This document shows, one piece after another, positions 1 through 9,120 of a stretch of 51,915 bases of DNA; the first letter of the stretch is position 1; every line of letters begins with the position of its first letter. A model generated the notes under the pieces. The model was not told where the DNA came from. It saw only the letters and a program-made list of their open reading frames with translations, and made no database searches. A program made the position numbers and the translations under genes. The stretch is from assembly GCF_001043915.1 (NCBI RefSeq), contig NZ_LABX01000087.1:1-51915 (forward strand), read 5' to 3'. The DNA is from Methylobacterium aquaticum (GTDB taxonomy: Bacteria > Pseudomonadota > Alphaproteobacteria > Rhizobiales > Beijerinckiaceae).

Positions 1-34
1 GCAACATTCCCTCGCTCACGACGCCAACACCAAG

Positions 35-60
35 GCCCGCCTGGTTCACGCCCGGCGGGC
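35..60 (-). terminator. Hairpin downstream of the IclR gene
   Basis: Perfect 7-bp arms GCCCGCC (35-41) and GGCGGGC (54-60) lie about 28 bp past the stop codon of the IclR-family gene, which reads leftward. No clear U-tract follows on that strand, so termination is inferred from position and stem strength only. Confidence 0.4.
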
Positions 61-87
61 TATGTCGTGTTCAGAGGCCCGCTCGCG

Positions 88-942
88 TCACGGGTCGGAA
101 CGTTCCATCGCGGCGCCGGCCCGGCGCAGGGTTTCATCGAAAGGGTTCAGGCGGGCGGTAATCCCGGCTGCCTCCCGCCGCAGCATGCTGGCGATGGCGT
201 TGCGGCGCTCGCCGGCAAGGCGGTCGACCGTGCTGCCGACGCTGAGCGCCGCCACGGCCCGGCCGTCGGCATCGAGGATCGGCACGCCGAGCCCGGCCAT
301 GCCGGGAATGAGGCCCGATGCCGCGGCGCAGTAGCCGATTTGGCGCGTGCGGGCGATCTCGGTGTGCAGGAACGCCTCGTCCAGGCTGGTCACGTCGCGG
401 ATCCGCGGCAGGTTGTAGCGGATCACCGCCTCCTGCTCGTCCGCCGGCAGATAGGCCAGGATCGCCATCGCCCCTTGACCGAGGCCGAGCATCACCCGGC
501 CGCCGATATCACCGGTGAAGGAGCGGATCGGCAGCGGACCGGCCGTGCGGTCGATGCAGACCGCATCGTAGCCGCTGCGGACCAGCAGGAAGACGGTCTC
601 GCCGAGCGCTCCGGTGAGCCGCAGCAGCGCCGGGCGGGCAAGGTCGCGCAGACCCAGCGGGTTGCCGGCCTTGGCGGCGAGGCGAAACAGACCGAGGCCG
701 AGCCGGTAGGTCTTGGTCGTGGAATCAAGATCGACCAGGTCCTCGGCGACGAGCGCGCGCAACAGGCGCAGAGCCGTCGGCGCCGGCAGGCCGGTCGCTT
801 CGGCAAGGGCACTCAAGCGCGCGCCGCCAGGCCCCGCTTCGCCGAGATGGCGCAGCAGCCCGGCGATCCGCGTCGGCCCGGATCGGTCGGATGATTTCGT
901 TTCAGCCCGGTCCACCATGTCAGTTGAACTCATCTTTTTCAT
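88..942 (-). CDS. IclR-family transcriptional regulator
   Basis: An N-terminal winged-helix segment (RIAGLLRHLGEAG, then PTALRLLRAL as recognition helix) is followed by an effector-binding domain with the family-typical stretch from RTRQIGYCAAASG to PILDADGRAVAALSV. Length of about 284 aa is usual for IclR proteins. It is divergent from the SDR/dehydrogenase/ABC operon that starts at 1076, so it most likely controls that operon in response to a small ligand, a standard arrangement for this family. The start is uncertain: ATG at 942, 933 and 918 are all possible and none has a strong Shine-Dalgarno sequence. The family call is firm; the target and ligand are inferred. Confidence 0.9.
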   Translation of the reverse strand: MKKMSSTDMVDRAETKSSDRSGPTRIAGLLRHLGEAGPGGARLSALAEATGLPAPTALRLLRALVAEDLVDLDSTTKTYRLGLGLFRLAAKAGNPLGLRDLARPALLRLTGALGETVFLLVRSGYDAVCIDRTAGPLPIRSFTGDIGGRVMLGLGQGAMAILAYLPADEQEAVIRYNLPRIRDVTSLDEAFLHTEIARTRQIGYCAAASGLIPGMAGLGVPILDADGRAVAALSVGSTVDRLAGERRNAIASMLRREAAGITARLNPFDETLRRAGAAMERSDP

Positions 943-1075
943 CCAGCGAAATAATTCTGGCAAATTCGTTCGCCTACCGAAATAGCTGTTGCCTGCGTGG
1001 CGGCAACGATCGATCCTCTCGAACGAGGCCGCGACAGGGTGCCGATGCGGCGATCACCGAGGGAGCGGGGCAGCG
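943..1075. promoter_or_regulatory. Divergent promoter region between IclR gene and SDR operon
   Basis: This 133-bp gap separates two divergent starts and is clearly more AT-rich than the flanking genes between about 945 and 990. It contains the imperfect palindrome GAAATAATTC at 948-957, which lies within reach of both starts and could be an IclR operator. A good ribosome binding site, GGGAGCGGGG, sits at 1061-1070 just before the SDR start. No confident -35/-10 pair was recognised. Confidence 0.45.
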
Positions 1076-1765
1076 ATGCTTGAGCCGGCGGGACGGGTCG
1101 CGATGGTGTCGGGCGCCTCGCGCGGGATCGGGCGGGCGGTGGCGGAGCGGCTGTCACGGGCCGGCTATCGGGTCAGCGCCGGCCTGCGCGATCCGCGCCG
1201 GGCGCCATCCGAGTGGCACGCCTGCCGCTACGACGCGGAGGAAGCCGGCAGCGAAGACGCCTGGACCGCCGCAACGCTGGCAGCGTTCGGCCGGATCGAC
1301 GTGCTGGTGAACGCCGCTGGCATCAACCCGATGGCCCGCTTTCTCGATCCGGACGAGACGGCGTTCGATGCGCTCGTCGCCGTCAACGTCAAGGCGCCGA
1401 TGCGGGTGATCCGGGCGGCATGGCCGCACCTCGTCGCCGCCGAGGCCGGGCGGATCGTCAACATCGCCTCACTGTCGGGCAAGCGGGTTCGCAACGACAA
1501 TGCCGGCTACGCCATGGCCAAGGCCGCCCTGGTCAGCCTGACCCAGGCCGTGCGACGCGAGGGCTGGGAGCACGGCATCCGGGCGACCGCTGTCTGCCCG
1601 GGCTTCGTCGAGACCGACATGACCGCCCACGTCACCACGCAGCCGCGGGAGTTGATGTCCCGGCCTGACGATGTCGCGGCGATGATCGAGACGCTGGTGC
1701 GACTGCCCAACACCGCGAGCGTCGCGGAATTGCTGCTCAATTGCCGGCACGAGGACATGCTGTGA
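1076..1765 (+). CDS. Short-chain dehydrogenase/reductase (SDR)
   Basis: Classical SDR of about 229 aa. The cofactor loop reads SGASRGIG near residue 12 (Ser replaces the usual Thr), NAAG follows near residue 77, and the catalytic Ser (IASLSGK) and YAMAK Tyr/Lys pair lie near residues 125-145. The substrate cannot be read from sequence; it presumably oxidises or reduces an alcohol/keto intermediate of the pathway served by the downstream dehydrogenase and importer. The ATG at 1076 is chosen because of the purine-rich site just upstream; an upstream in-frame start at 989 would add an unsupported extension. The stop overlaps the GTG start of the next gene, indicating translational coupling. Confidence 0.9.
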   Translation: MLEPAGRVAMVSGASRGIGRAVAERLSRAGYRVSAGLRDPRRAPSEWHACRYDAEEAGSEDAWTAATLAAFGRIDVLVNAAGINPMARFLDPDETAFDALVAVNVKAPMRVIRAAWPHLVAAEAGRIVNIASLSGKRVRNDNAGYAMAKAALVSLTQAVRREGWEHGIRATAVCPGFVETDMTAHVTTQPRELMSRPDDVAAMIETLVRLPNTASVAELLLNCRHEDML

Positions 1766-2052
1766 GCGGATTGTTTCAGCGCCTCGCGCCGCGGCTGGGC
1801 GCCGCCATTCCCTTCACCATCGACGGCATGCCGGCGGAGGCGCGGGCGGGCGACCTGCTGCTCGGGGCGATCCTGCTGCACCGGCGCGCGTTGCGCCGGT
1901 TCGAGTTCGGGCCCGGCGAGCGGGCCGGCTACTGCCTGATGGGGGCCTGCCAGGATTGCTGGATCGGCCTGGCCGATGGGCGGCGCGTGCGGGCCTGCAC
2001 CACCCTGGTCGAGCCCGGCATGGCGGTGGTCACGGGAGGCGTCGGTGGCTGA
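1762..2052 (+). CDS. Small [2Fe-2S] subunit of HcnA type
   Basis: A 96-aa ferredoxin-like protein with the cysteine pattern CX4CX2CX12C (YCLMGACQDC ... RACTT), the signature of the Fer2_4 subunits HcnA and the gamma subunit of D-hydroxyproline dehydrogenase. It should pass electrons between the two flavoproteins encoded next. The GTG start at 1762 overlaps the SDR stop as GTGA, and its own stop overlaps the next GTG, so the three dehydrogenase subunits are probably made in fixed ratio. Family membership is clear from the cysteines and the gene order; the substrate of the complex is not. Confidence 0.88.
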   Translation: MSGLFQRLAPRLGAAIPFTIDGMPAEARAGDLLLGAILLHRRALRRFEFGPGERAGYCLMGACQDCWIGLADGRRVRACTTLVEPGMAVVTGGVGG

Positions 2053-3421
2053 ACCGGTCGTTGCGGTCGTCGGGGCCGGTCCGGCGGGCCTGCGGGCGAC
2101 GCAAGTGCTCGTCGAGGCGGGGTTGTGCCCGCTCCTCATCGACGAGGGGCACCGCGCCGGTGGCCAGGTCTACCGCCGGCCGCCGCCCGGCGCCGAGCGA
2201 CCGGCCTCCGACCTCTACGGCTTCGAGGCCGGCCGGGCGCAGACCTTGCACGACCTCGCCGACGCGCTGGCGCCGCGAATCGCTTATCGCCCCGGCACGA
2301 TGGTGTGGAGCATCGCCAAGCGGGAGCCTGCGGGCTTCGCGCTCAACTGCCTGGGGCCTCAGGGCCACGGCCGGATTGCCGCCGACCGGCTGGTGCTCGC
2401 CACCGGCGCCATGGACCGCGCCCTCCCCTTCCCGGGCTGGACCCTGCCGGGCGTGTTCACCCTCGGGGCGGCGCAGATCGCCCTCAAGGCGCAGGGCATG
2501 GCGATCGGCCGGCGCGTTGCCCTGGTGGGCGCCGGGCCGCTCCTGCCGCTCGTCGCGCATCAATACGCCAAGGCGGGAGCGACGCCGGTCGTGGTGCTCG
2601 ACGTCACACCAGTCTGGGCGAAGGTCAGAGCGGCGCCTCGGCTCGCCGCCATGCCGGCCACCCTGGCCAAGGGGGTTTGGTACATGCTGGCGGGCGCGCT
2701 GCGCGGGCAGCCGGTCCGCGCAGGCGTGCGGGCGATCGCCGTCGAGGGCACGAGCCGGGTCGAGGCCCTGGCCTGGGAGGATGCGCGCGGCCGCCGGCAT
2801 CGGGTTCCCTGCGACGCGGTCGCAGCCTCGTTCGGCCTGCGCAGCGAGGCGCAGGCGGCGGATCTCGCCGGGTGCCGGTTCGTATTCGAGCCGGTGACGC
2901 GGCAATGGCAGCCGGAGCGCTCGCCCGAGGGCCGCTCCTCGCACCCGCTGGTCTACCTCGCCGGGGATGGCAGCGGCATCGGCGGGGCGGATGTGGCCGA
3001 GTTGCAGGGCGAGCGCACCGCGCTCACCGTGCTCGCCGATCTCGGCCGGCCCCGCGACGCGGCCCGCGAAGCCCGGCTCGACCGCTTGCTCGCCCGGCAG
3101 GCGGGTTTTCGCGCAGCGCTGGAGGCGGCCTACCCATACCCGCATCACCTCGTCGAAACAATCGCCGACGACGAGATCGTCTGCCGCTGCGAGGGCATCA
3201 CCGCCGGCGCCCTGCGGCGGGCCGCGACCGAGCGGGACGCGCATGAGATGAACCGGCTCAAGGCCTTGACCCGGGCCGGGATGGGCCGTTGCCAAGGCCG
3301 GGTCTGCGGCCATGCCGCCGCGGAGATCCTGGCCCGGACCTTGACCGTGCCGGTCGAGACGGTCGGGCGCCTGCGCGGACAGGCCCCGATCAAGCCGATC
3401 CCGCTGCGGGAGCCGGTGTGA
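2045..3421 (+). CDS. FAD/NAD(P)-binding oxidoreductase, HcnB-like subunit with C-terminal Fe-S domain
   Basis: A 458-aa flavoprotein. An N-terminal Rossmann motif VVGAGPAGLRA binds FAD, a second nucleotide fold follows around VALVGAGPLLP (near residue 160), and YLAGDGSGIGGADVA near residue 305 is the typical second FAD contact. The C-terminus carries a BFD-like [2Fe-2S] motif, CRCEGI and later RCQGRVC. This matches HcnB, OoxA and the alpha subunit of D-hydroxyproline dehydrogenase. GTG at 2045 is the start because it overlaps the preceding stop and begins right before the Rossmann strand. It is embedded in the same operon as its two partner subunits. Confidence 0.9.
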   Translation: MAEPVVAVVGAGPAGLRATQVLVEAGLCPLLIDEGHRAGGQVYRRPPPGAERPASDLYGFEAGRAQTLHDLADALAPRIAYRPGTMVWSIAKREPAGFALNCLGPQGHGRIAADRLVLATGAMDRALPFPGWTLPGVFTLGAAQIALKAQGMAIGRRVALVGAGPLLPLVAHQYAKAGATPVVVLDVTPVWAKVRAAPRLAAMPATLAKGVWYMLAGALRGQPVRAGVRAIAVEGTSRVEALAWEDARGRRHRVPCDAVAASFGLRSEAQAADLAGCRFVFEPVTRQWQPERSPEGRSSHPLVYLAGDGSGIGGADVAELQGERTALTVLADLGRPRDAAREARLDRLLARQAGFRAALEAAYPYPHHLVETIADDEIVCRCEGITAGALRRAATERDAHEMNRLKALTRAGMGRCQGRVCGHAAAEILARTLTVPVETVGRLRGQAPIKPIPLREPV

Positions 3422-4569
3422 TGGAGCGCCTGACCGTCGACGTCGCGATCATCGGAGGCGGCACCGCCGCCTGCGCCGCCGCCGTCGCCTTCCGGGAAAC
3501 TGGATTGACCGTGGCCCTGCTGGAGAAGCGCCTGTGCGGCGCCGGGGCGAGCGGGGTGAATTTCGGCGGCGTGCGCCAGCAGGGCCGCGACTTGGCGGAG
3601 CTGCCGCTCTCGCAGCGGGCCCGCCTCCTGTGGGATGGCTTGAACGCCAAGCTCGGCGAGGATGTCGGCTTCGAGGCGACCGGCCACATCAAGCTCGCGC
3701 GCTCGGAAGCCGACATGGCGGTTCTGGAGACTTACGCCCGCGACGCGGCCGAGCACGGCCTCGCTCTCCAGCTCCTGGGGCCGAACGCGCTGCGCGCCGA
3801 GATGCCGTGGCTCGGCTCGGCGGTGATGGGTGCCTCGCTCTCGCCCACCGACGGACAGGCCAATCCGCGGGTCGTCGGCCCCGCCTTCGCGCGGCTCGCC
3901 CGGCGCCTCGGGGCGGAGCCGCGCGAGCATGCACCGGTGCGCCATGCGGCCCATGACGGGGCCGGCTTCACGGTCGAGGCCGAGGGGGTGACGGTGCGCA
4001 GCCGCAGCCTCGTCAATGCCGCCGGGGCCTTCGGCGGAGTGGTGGCGGGGTGGTTCGGCGAGGCCGCCCCGGTGGCGCCGCTCAGCCCCAACATGGTGGT
4101 GACCGAGCCTCTGCCCCCTCTCGTCACCCGATCGATCGGCGTCGTCGGCGGCGATGTCTACGTGCGCCAGACCCGGCGCGGCAACGTGGTCCTGGGCGGC
4201 GGGCGCGGCACGGCGGATGTCGCGGACGGCCTTGCCCGGCCGGTGGCGGCGACCTCGCTCGGCGCCATGGAAAAGACCCTGGCGCTGATCCCGGACCTCG
4301 CCCATGCCCAGGTCATCCGCACCTGGAGCGGCCTCGACGGCGAGATGCCGGATCACATCCCGGTCATCGGACCCTCCTGCACCACGCCCGGCCTGGTTCA
4401 TGCTTTCGGCTTCTCCGGCCACGGTTTCCAACTCGGCCCGGTCGTCGGCGAGATCCTGGCGGAACTCGTGACGCAAGGCCGCTCCGCCTCCCCTCTCCAT
4501 CCGTTCCGGATCGAGCGCTTCGCCGATTGGCGTGGGCCGTACCGGTCGGAGGGCGAGATCGAGCACTGA
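3421..4569 (+). CDS. DAO-family FAD oxidoreductase, HcnC-like catalytic subunit
   Basis: A 382-aa D-amino-acid-oxidase/glycine-oxidase fold protein: N-terminal dinucleotide motif (VAIIGGGTAACAAAVAF), the GASGVNFGG turn near residue 41, and a C-terminal flavin contact at HAFGFSGHGFQLGP. In HcnABC, opine oxidases and LhpBEF the homologous subunit oxidises the amine substrate. The ATG overlaps the stop of the HcnB-like gene. Which amine is used (glycine, an opine, D-hydroxyproline or other) cannot be decided; the lack of a proline racemase and of a pyrroline-hydroxycarboxylate deaminase nearby argues weakly against the hydroxyproline route. Confidence 0.88.
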   Translation: MERLTVDVAIIGGGTAACAAAVAFRETGLTVALLEKRLCGAGASGVNFGGVRQQGRDLAELPLSQRARLLWDGLNAKLGEDVGFEATGHIKLARSEADMAVLETYARDAAEHGLALQLLGPNALRAEMPWLGSAVMGASLSPTDGQANPRVVGPAFARLARRLGAEPREHAPVRHAAHDGAGFTVEAEGVTVRSRSLVNAAGAFGGVVAGWFGEAAPVAPLSPNMVVTEPLPPLVTRSIGVVGGDVYVRQTRRGNVVLGGGRGTADVADGLARPVAATSLGAMEKTLALIPDLAHAQVIRTWSGLDGEMPDHIPVIGPSCTTPGLVHAFGFSGHGFQLGPVVGEILAELVTQGRSASPLHPFRIERFADWRGPYRSEGEIEH

Positions 4570-4601
4570 CGCGAGAAAAACCAATCAGGGGGATCACCAC
4601 G

Positions 4602-6152
4602 ATGAGACGCTTCCTCTTCGCCGCGGCCACCCTCGCCCTGCTCGCCGCCGGGCCGGCGCTGGCGCAGGCGCCGACGGGCAAAAGTCTGACCATCGGCATG
4701 GCGGCGGCCGATGTCAGCCAGCTCGATCCGTTCCGGGCGACCAGCACCCAGGACAAGCCGGTCGTGTCCTGGATCTTCAACGGGCTGGTGCGCTTCAAGC
4801 CCGGCTCGACCAGTCTGGAGACCCTTGAGCCGGACCTCGCCGAATCCTGGACCCGCTCCGATGACGGCCGCACCTGGACCTTCGCCTTGCGAAAAGGCGT
4901 GAAGTTCCATGGCGGCTACGGCGAGATGACCGCCGACGACGTGGTGTTCTCGCTCAAGCGCGCCGCCGATCCCAAGACCTCGTCGTTCTCGACCGATTAT
5001 GCCGCCTTCGAGACGGTCGAGGCCGTGGACCCGTCCACGGTGCGGATCACCCTCAAGCATCCGGTGCCGTCGCTGCTCGGGCTGGTCGCCAACTACCACG
5101 GCGGCAACGTCTTGAGCCGCAAGGCCGTCGAGGCGCTCGGCAACGACTTTCGCCTCAAGCCGATCGGCACCGGGCCCTTCGCCTTCGCCGAGTACAAGCC
5201 GAACGAGAGCGTGCGGCTGACCGCCAATCCCGACTACTTTCGCGGCACGCCGAAGCTCGGCGGCATCCTGTACCGGCTGATCCCCGCGGACGCGGCCCGC
5301 GACCTCGCCTTCACCTCGGGCGAGCTCGACATCGTCTATGGCCGCCAGGACCAGCGCTGGGCCGAGCGGTTCGCCCGCGAGCCCGACGTCTCGGTCGACA
5401 TCGTGCGGCCGGCGGAACTGGCGCTGCTCCATCTCAACATCAGCCACAAGCCGCTGGATGACGTGCGGGTGCGCCGGGCCATCGCCCACGCGATCAGCCA
5501 GGCGCAGATCGTCCAGTTCAAGGGGGCCAGCGTCACCGAGCCGGCGGTGTCGATCATCCCGAAGGGCTATCTCGGCACCGACGACAAGGCGCCGCTGCCG
5601 GCTTACGACCTCGCCAAGGCGAAGGCCCTGCTGGCGGAAGCCGGCCACCCGAACGGCCTCACCCTCACGGCGATCCAGACCAGCCTGCCGACCATGCTGA
5701 CCGCGATGCAGATCGTGCAGGGCCAGCTCAAGAAGGCCGGGATCGATCTGAAGCTCGATGTGGTCGACCACCAGACCTTCCACGCGCAGATCCGCAAGGA
5801 CCTGTCGGATGCGGTCTACTACGCCGCGGCGCGCTTCCCCGTCGCCGATACCTACCTGACGCAGTTCTTCGATTCGGCCTCGACGGTCGCCACGCCGACG
5901 GCGGTGACCAACTTCTCGCATTGCAACGCGGCCGATGCCGAGATCCGCAAGGCCCGCACCGAGCCGGATCCGGAGCGGCAGAAGGCTTTATGGAAGGAAG
6001 CGCAGGTGAAGATCATCGAGCAGGTCTGCGCCGTGCCGCTCTCGGAAGGCTTGCAGGTCTGGGCGCACAAGAAGTCGGTCGATTACGGCTACGACTTCAA
6101 GGGGGCGATCCATCTCGGTCCGGTGATCACCGAAGCGACGGACAAGAAATAG
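4602..6152 (+). CDS. Periplasmic substrate-binding protein of an Opp/Dpp-type ABC importer (SBP family 5)
   Basis: A 516-aa protein with a clear signal peptide (MRRFLFAAATLALLAAGPALAQA) and family-5 features: LVRFKPG, LEPDLAESW, the segment around FALRKGVKFHGG with ADDVVFSLKR, and DVRVRRAIAHAI in the second lobe. It binds a small peptide, amino-acid derivative or opine-like solute in the periplasm and delivers it to the permeases at 6342 and 7280. A strong ribosome binding site (AGGGGGA) precedes the ATG; a longer reading upstream at 4050 runs through the preceding gene and is rejected. The nearby HcnABC-like dehydrogenase suggests that the ligand, or its breakdown product, is an oxidisable amine. 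Confidence 0.93.
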   Translation: MRRFLFAAATLALLAAGPALAQAPTGKSLTIGMAAADVSQLDPFRATSTQDKPVVSWIFNGLVRFKPGSTSLETLEPDLAESWTRSDDGRTWTFALRKGVKFHGGYGEMTADDVVFSLKRAADPKTSSFSTDYAAFETVEAVDPSTVRITLKHPVPSLLGLVANYHGGNVLSRKAVEALGNDFRLKPIGTGPFAFAEYKPNESVRLTANPDYFRGTPKLGGILYRLIPADAARDLAFTSGELDIVYGRQDQRWAERFAREPDVSVDIVRPAELALLHLNISHKPLDDVRVRRAIAHAISQAQIVQFKGASVTEPAVSIIPKGYLGTDDKAPLPAYDLAKAKALLAEAGHPNGLTLTAIQTSLPTMLTAMQIVQGQLKKAGIDLKLDVVDHQTFHAQIRKDLSDAVYYAAARFPVADTYLTQFFDSASTVATPTAVTNFSHCNAADAEIRKARTEPDPERQKALWKEAQVKIIEQVCAVPLSEGLQVWAHKKSVDYGYDFKGAIHLGPVITEATDKK

Positions 6153-6161
6153 GGCGAATTT

Positions 6162-6311
6162 CCCCCTCTCCTGTATGGGAAAGGGGGTAGGGGGTGAGGG
6201 TGACACGCTTCAGGATCAAGCGCTGCACGCCGTACCGGCAGCGTGACGACTGAGCTTTACACCGCACCGTAGCACCCTCACCCCCGACCCCTCTCCCACA
6301 CGGGAGAGGGG
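6162..6311. repeat. Inverted pair of REP-like elements (BIME-like)
   Basis: Two roughly 40-bp copies of one GC-rich element face each other: 6162-6202 (CCCCCTCTCC ... GGGTGAGGGTG) and its reverse complement at 6272-6311 (CACCCTCACCCCC ... GGGAGAGGGG). Each copy contains its own small hairpin, for example CCCTCTCCC/GGGAGAGGG with a short loop at 6290-6311. The pair fills the 189-bp gap between the binding-protein gene and the first permease gene, where such structures commonly stabilise the upstream mRNA and lower downstream expression. That role is inferred. Confidence 0.75.
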
Positions 6312-6341
6312 AGCCGAGCCACACCAACCCCCGGCCCGCCC

Positions 6342-7283
6342 ATGCTCCAGTTCATCCTCAAGCGCCTCCTCCTGGCGGTCCCGACGCTGGTGGCCGTGCT
6401 GACCGTGGTGTTCGTGCTCGTGCGGGTGGTCCCGGGCGATCCGACCATCGTGATCCTGGGCGACCAGGCGAGCGAATCCGCCCGGGCCGACCTGCGGGGC
6501 AAGCTCGGCCTCGATAAACCCATCGTGGTCCAGTACCTCGCCTTCATGGGCCAGATCGCCACCGGCGATATCGGCCGCTCGCTCACCACCAACCGGCCGG
6601 TGCTGGAGGACGTCGCCCACGTCCTGCCCTACACGATCGAACTGACCCTGGCGGCGGTCGCCATCGGCGTCGGGGTCGGCGTCCCTCTCGGCGTCATGGC
6701 GGCGCGGCGGCGCGACGGCGTCGCCGACTGGCTCGCCCGCATCGTGTCGCTTGCCGGCGTGTCCTTCCCGGCCTTCGTCTCGGGCATCCTGCTGCTGATC
6801 GCCTTCGCGGTGCAGTTGCGCTGGTTCCCGGTGATCTCGACCCCGCGCACCGGCGGCCTCCTCGACCGGCTCGGCGCCCTGGTGCTGCCGGCGCTCAATC
6901 TCGGCCTGCTGATGGTCGCCTACGTCACCCGGGTCACCCGCTCGGGCATGCTGAAGGCGCTCGGCGAAGATTACGTCCGCACTGCCCGCGCCAAGGGGAT
7001 GCCGGCGCGGGTCGTGGTCTGGCGCCACGCGCTGCGCAACGTGCTGGTGCCGGTCGTCACCGTGGTCGGGCTCTATCTCGGGGTGCTGATCGGCAACGCG
7101 GTGCTGACCGAGATCGTGTTCAACCGCCCCGGCCTGGGCAAGCTGATCGTGACCGCGCTCACCCAGCGCGACTACAGCCTGCTCCAGGGCCTGATGGTCG
7201 TCTCCGCCTTCGCCATCGTGGTCGCCAACGTGCTCACCGACATCGCCTACGGCCTCGTCGATCCGCGGGTCTCGGCCCAGTGA
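6342..7283 (+). CDS. Opp/Dpp-type ABC transporter permease, DppB-like
   Basis: A 313-aa inner-membrane protein with about six hydrophobic segments, starting with the family-typical ILKRLLLAVPTLVAVLTVVF and PGDP. The cytoplasmic EAA loop that contacts the ATPase is near residue 207 (EDYVRTARAKGMPARVV). The C-terminus DIAYGLVDPRVS is the family signature ending. It pairs with the DppC-like protein encoded immediately downstream, whose GTG start overlaps this stop codon. Confidence 0.93.
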   Translation: MLQFILKRLLLAVPTLVAVLTVVFVLVRVVPGDPTIVILGDQASESARADLRGKLGLDKPIVVQYLAFMGQIATGDIGRSLTTNRPVLEDVAHVLPYTIELTLAAVAIGVGVGVPLGVMAARRRDGVADWLARIVSLAGVSFPAFVSGILLLIAFAVQLRWFPVISTPRTGGLLDRLGALVLPALNLGLLMVAYVTRVTRSGMLKALGEDYVRTARAKGMPARVVVWRHALRNVLVPVVTVVGLYLGVLIGNAVLTEIVFNRPGLGKLIVTALTQRDYSLLQGLMVVSAFAIVVANVLTDIAYGLVDPRVSAQ

Positions 7284-8134
7284 GCGCGGCTGCCGCCTCC
7301 GCCGCCCCGAGCGCCTGGCGCCGGGCCACCCGCTCGCCGGGCCTGATGATCGGCGCCGTGACGGTGATCGCCGTCGTGGCCCTGGCGCTCCTCGCGCCCT
7401 GGATCGCCCCCTACGATCCCAACGACCAGGACCCGGTCGCCGCCCTGATGGGCCCCTCCGCCGAGCACTGGTTCGGCACCGACTTCTTCGGCCGCGACGT
7501 GCTCTCGCGGGTGATCTGGGGCGCCCGGATCTCGCTCTCGGTCGGCTTCGTCGCCACCGTCATCGGCGTCGTCGTCGGTACGGCGATCGGGGTGGTGGCC
7601 GGCTATTTCGGCGGCTGGACCGACCGGCTCATCACCGCGGCGACCGACGTGCTGCTCAGCTTCCCGCAGCTCATCATGGGGCTGATGCTGGTGGCTGTGC
7701 TGGGGCCGAGCCTCGGCAACCTGATCCTCGCCATCGCGATCACGGCGGTGCCGGCCTTCATCCGCATCGCCCGCGGCTCGACGCTCGCCATGCGCCAGCG
7801 CGACTTCGTCGATGCCTGCCGGGCGCTCGGCTACTCCGACATCCGCATCATGTTCGGCCACATCCTGCCCAACATCCTCGACGAGGTGGTGGTCCTGGCC
7901 TCGCTCTGGCTCGCCACCGCGATCCGCACCGAATCGACCCTCGCCTTCATCGGGCTGGGCGTGCCGCCGCCGACCGCCACCTGGGGCAGCATCGTGCGCG
8001 AGGGCTTCGACAATTTGCTCGACGCGCCCTGGCTGTCGATCTTCCCGAGCCTCGCCATTCTCGCGGTGATGATCGGCCTCAACCTGATCGGCGACGGCCT
8101 GCGCGACGCCACCGACCCGCGGGGGGCCCCATGA
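7280..8134 (+). CDS. Opp/Dpp-type ABC transporter permease, DppC-like
   Basis: A 284-aa second permease subunit. Typical DppC features are an N-terminal hydrophobic helix, the periplasmic segment HWFGTDFFGRDVLSRVIWG near residue 65, the EAA loop (DFVDACRALGYSDIRI) and the closing GDGLRDATDPR. Translation likely starts at GTG 7280, overlapping the DppB-like stop; the protein stop overlaps the ATG of the next gene. Together with the DppB-like protein it forms the membrane channel of the importer whose binding protein is encoded at 4602. Confidence 0.93.
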   Translation: MSAAAASAAPSAWRRATRSPGLMIGAVTVIAVVALALLAPWIAPYDPNDQDPVAALMGPSAEHWFGTDFFGRDVLSRVIWGARISLSVGFVATVIGVVVGTAIGVVAGYFGGWTDRLITAATDVLLSFPQLIMGLMLVAVLGPSLGNLILAIAITAVPAFIRIARGSTLAMRQRDFVDACRALGYSDIRIMFGHILPNILDEVVVLASLWLATAIRTESTLAFIGLGVPPPTATWGSIVREGFDNLLDAPWLSIFPSLAILAVMIGLNLIGDGLRDATDPRGAP

Positions 8135-9120
8135 AAACCCCTTCGATGACGCCGATGGACCTGTTGCGGGTGGATGGCCTGACCACCCAGATCCGCGTCG
8201 GCGCCACCTGGTACGATGCGGTCCGCGAGGTGTCGTTCTCGGTCTCCGGCGGGGAGACCCTGGCCCTCGTCGGCGAATCGGGCTGCGGCAAGAGTCTCAC
8301 GGCCCTCTCGGTGATGGGGCTGCTGGCGCCGAAGGTCGGCCGCGTCGCGGCCGGCTCGATCGTGGTCGACGGCACCGACATGCGGGCGGCCAGCGAGACT
8401 CAGCGCGAGGCGATGCGCGGCAACCGCCTGGCGATGATCTTTCAGGAGCCGATGACCTCGCTCAACCCGGTCCTGACGATCGGCTTCCAGATCGCCGAGG
8501 CGTTGCGGCGCCATCGCGGCCTGTCGAAGGCGGCAGCCCGCGAGAAGGCGATCGCGCTCCTGGAGCGGGTGCGGGTGCCCTCGGCGGCGGAGCGGATCGA
8601 CGCCTACCCCCACCACTTCTCCGGCGGGATGCGCCAGCGGGTGATGATCGCGATGGCGCTGGCTTGCTCGCCCCGCGTGCTGATCGCCGACGAGCCGACC
8701 ACGGCCCTCGACGTCACCATCCAGGCGCAGGTGCTGGCGCTGCTCGCCGAGATCCAGCGCCGCGAGGGGCTAGCGGTGCTGCTCATCACCCACAATCTCG
8801 GCGTCGTCGCCTCGGTCGCCAACCGGGTGATGGTGATGTATGGCGGCGACGTGGTCGAGAGCGCGCCGGTGCGCACCTTCTTCGCCCGGCCGACCCATCC
8901 CTATGCCGAGGGCCTGCTCAAGGCGATGCCGCGGGTCGACCGGGTGCAGGACCTGGCGGCGATCCCCGGCACGGTGCCGACCCTGCCGGAGATGCCGGAG
9001 GGCTGCCGCTTCCAGGGCCGCTGCCCCCTGGCGGAGGCGCGCTGTCGCGAGCGGCCGCCCTTGGTGCCGCTGAAAGGGACGCCGGACCACGCGGTGCGCT
9101 GCTGGGTGAGGGCCGCATGA
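8131..9120 (+). CDS. ABC transporter ATPase, DppD-like
   Basis: A 329-aa cytoplasmic ATPase. Walker A is GESGCGKS near residue 49, the signature FSGGMRQRV is near 166, and Walker B with switch ([13 protein letters not shown]) lies near 185. The C-terminal extension has the oligopeptide-family cysteine motif ([15 protein letters not shown]). It works as a heterodimer with the DppF-like ATPase encoded next. Four-base overlaps on both sides (ATGA) show tight coupling within the operon. Confidence 0.94.
   Translation: MKTPSMTPMDLLRVDGLTTQIRVGATWYDAVREVSFSVSGGETLALVGESGCGKSLTALSVMGLLAPKVGRVAAGSIVVDGTDMRAASETQREAMRGNRLAMIFQEPMTSLNPVLTIGFQIAEALRRHRGLSKAAAREKAIALLERVRVPSAAERIDAYPHHFSGGMRQRVMIAMALACSPRVLIADEPTTALDVTIQAQVLALLAEIQRREGLAVLLITHNLGVVASVANRVMVMYGGDVVESAPVRTFFARPTHPYAEGLLKAMPRVDRVQDLAAIPGTVPTLPEMPEGCRFQGRCPLAEARCRERPPLVPLKGTPDHAVRCWVRAA

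Noticed and set aside
1762..4569. Assignment as hydrogen cyanide synthase hcnABC
   Set aside because: The subunit types match, but the same trio is used by opine oxidases and D-hydroxyproline dehydrogenases, and an importer operon follows; the specific name is not supported.
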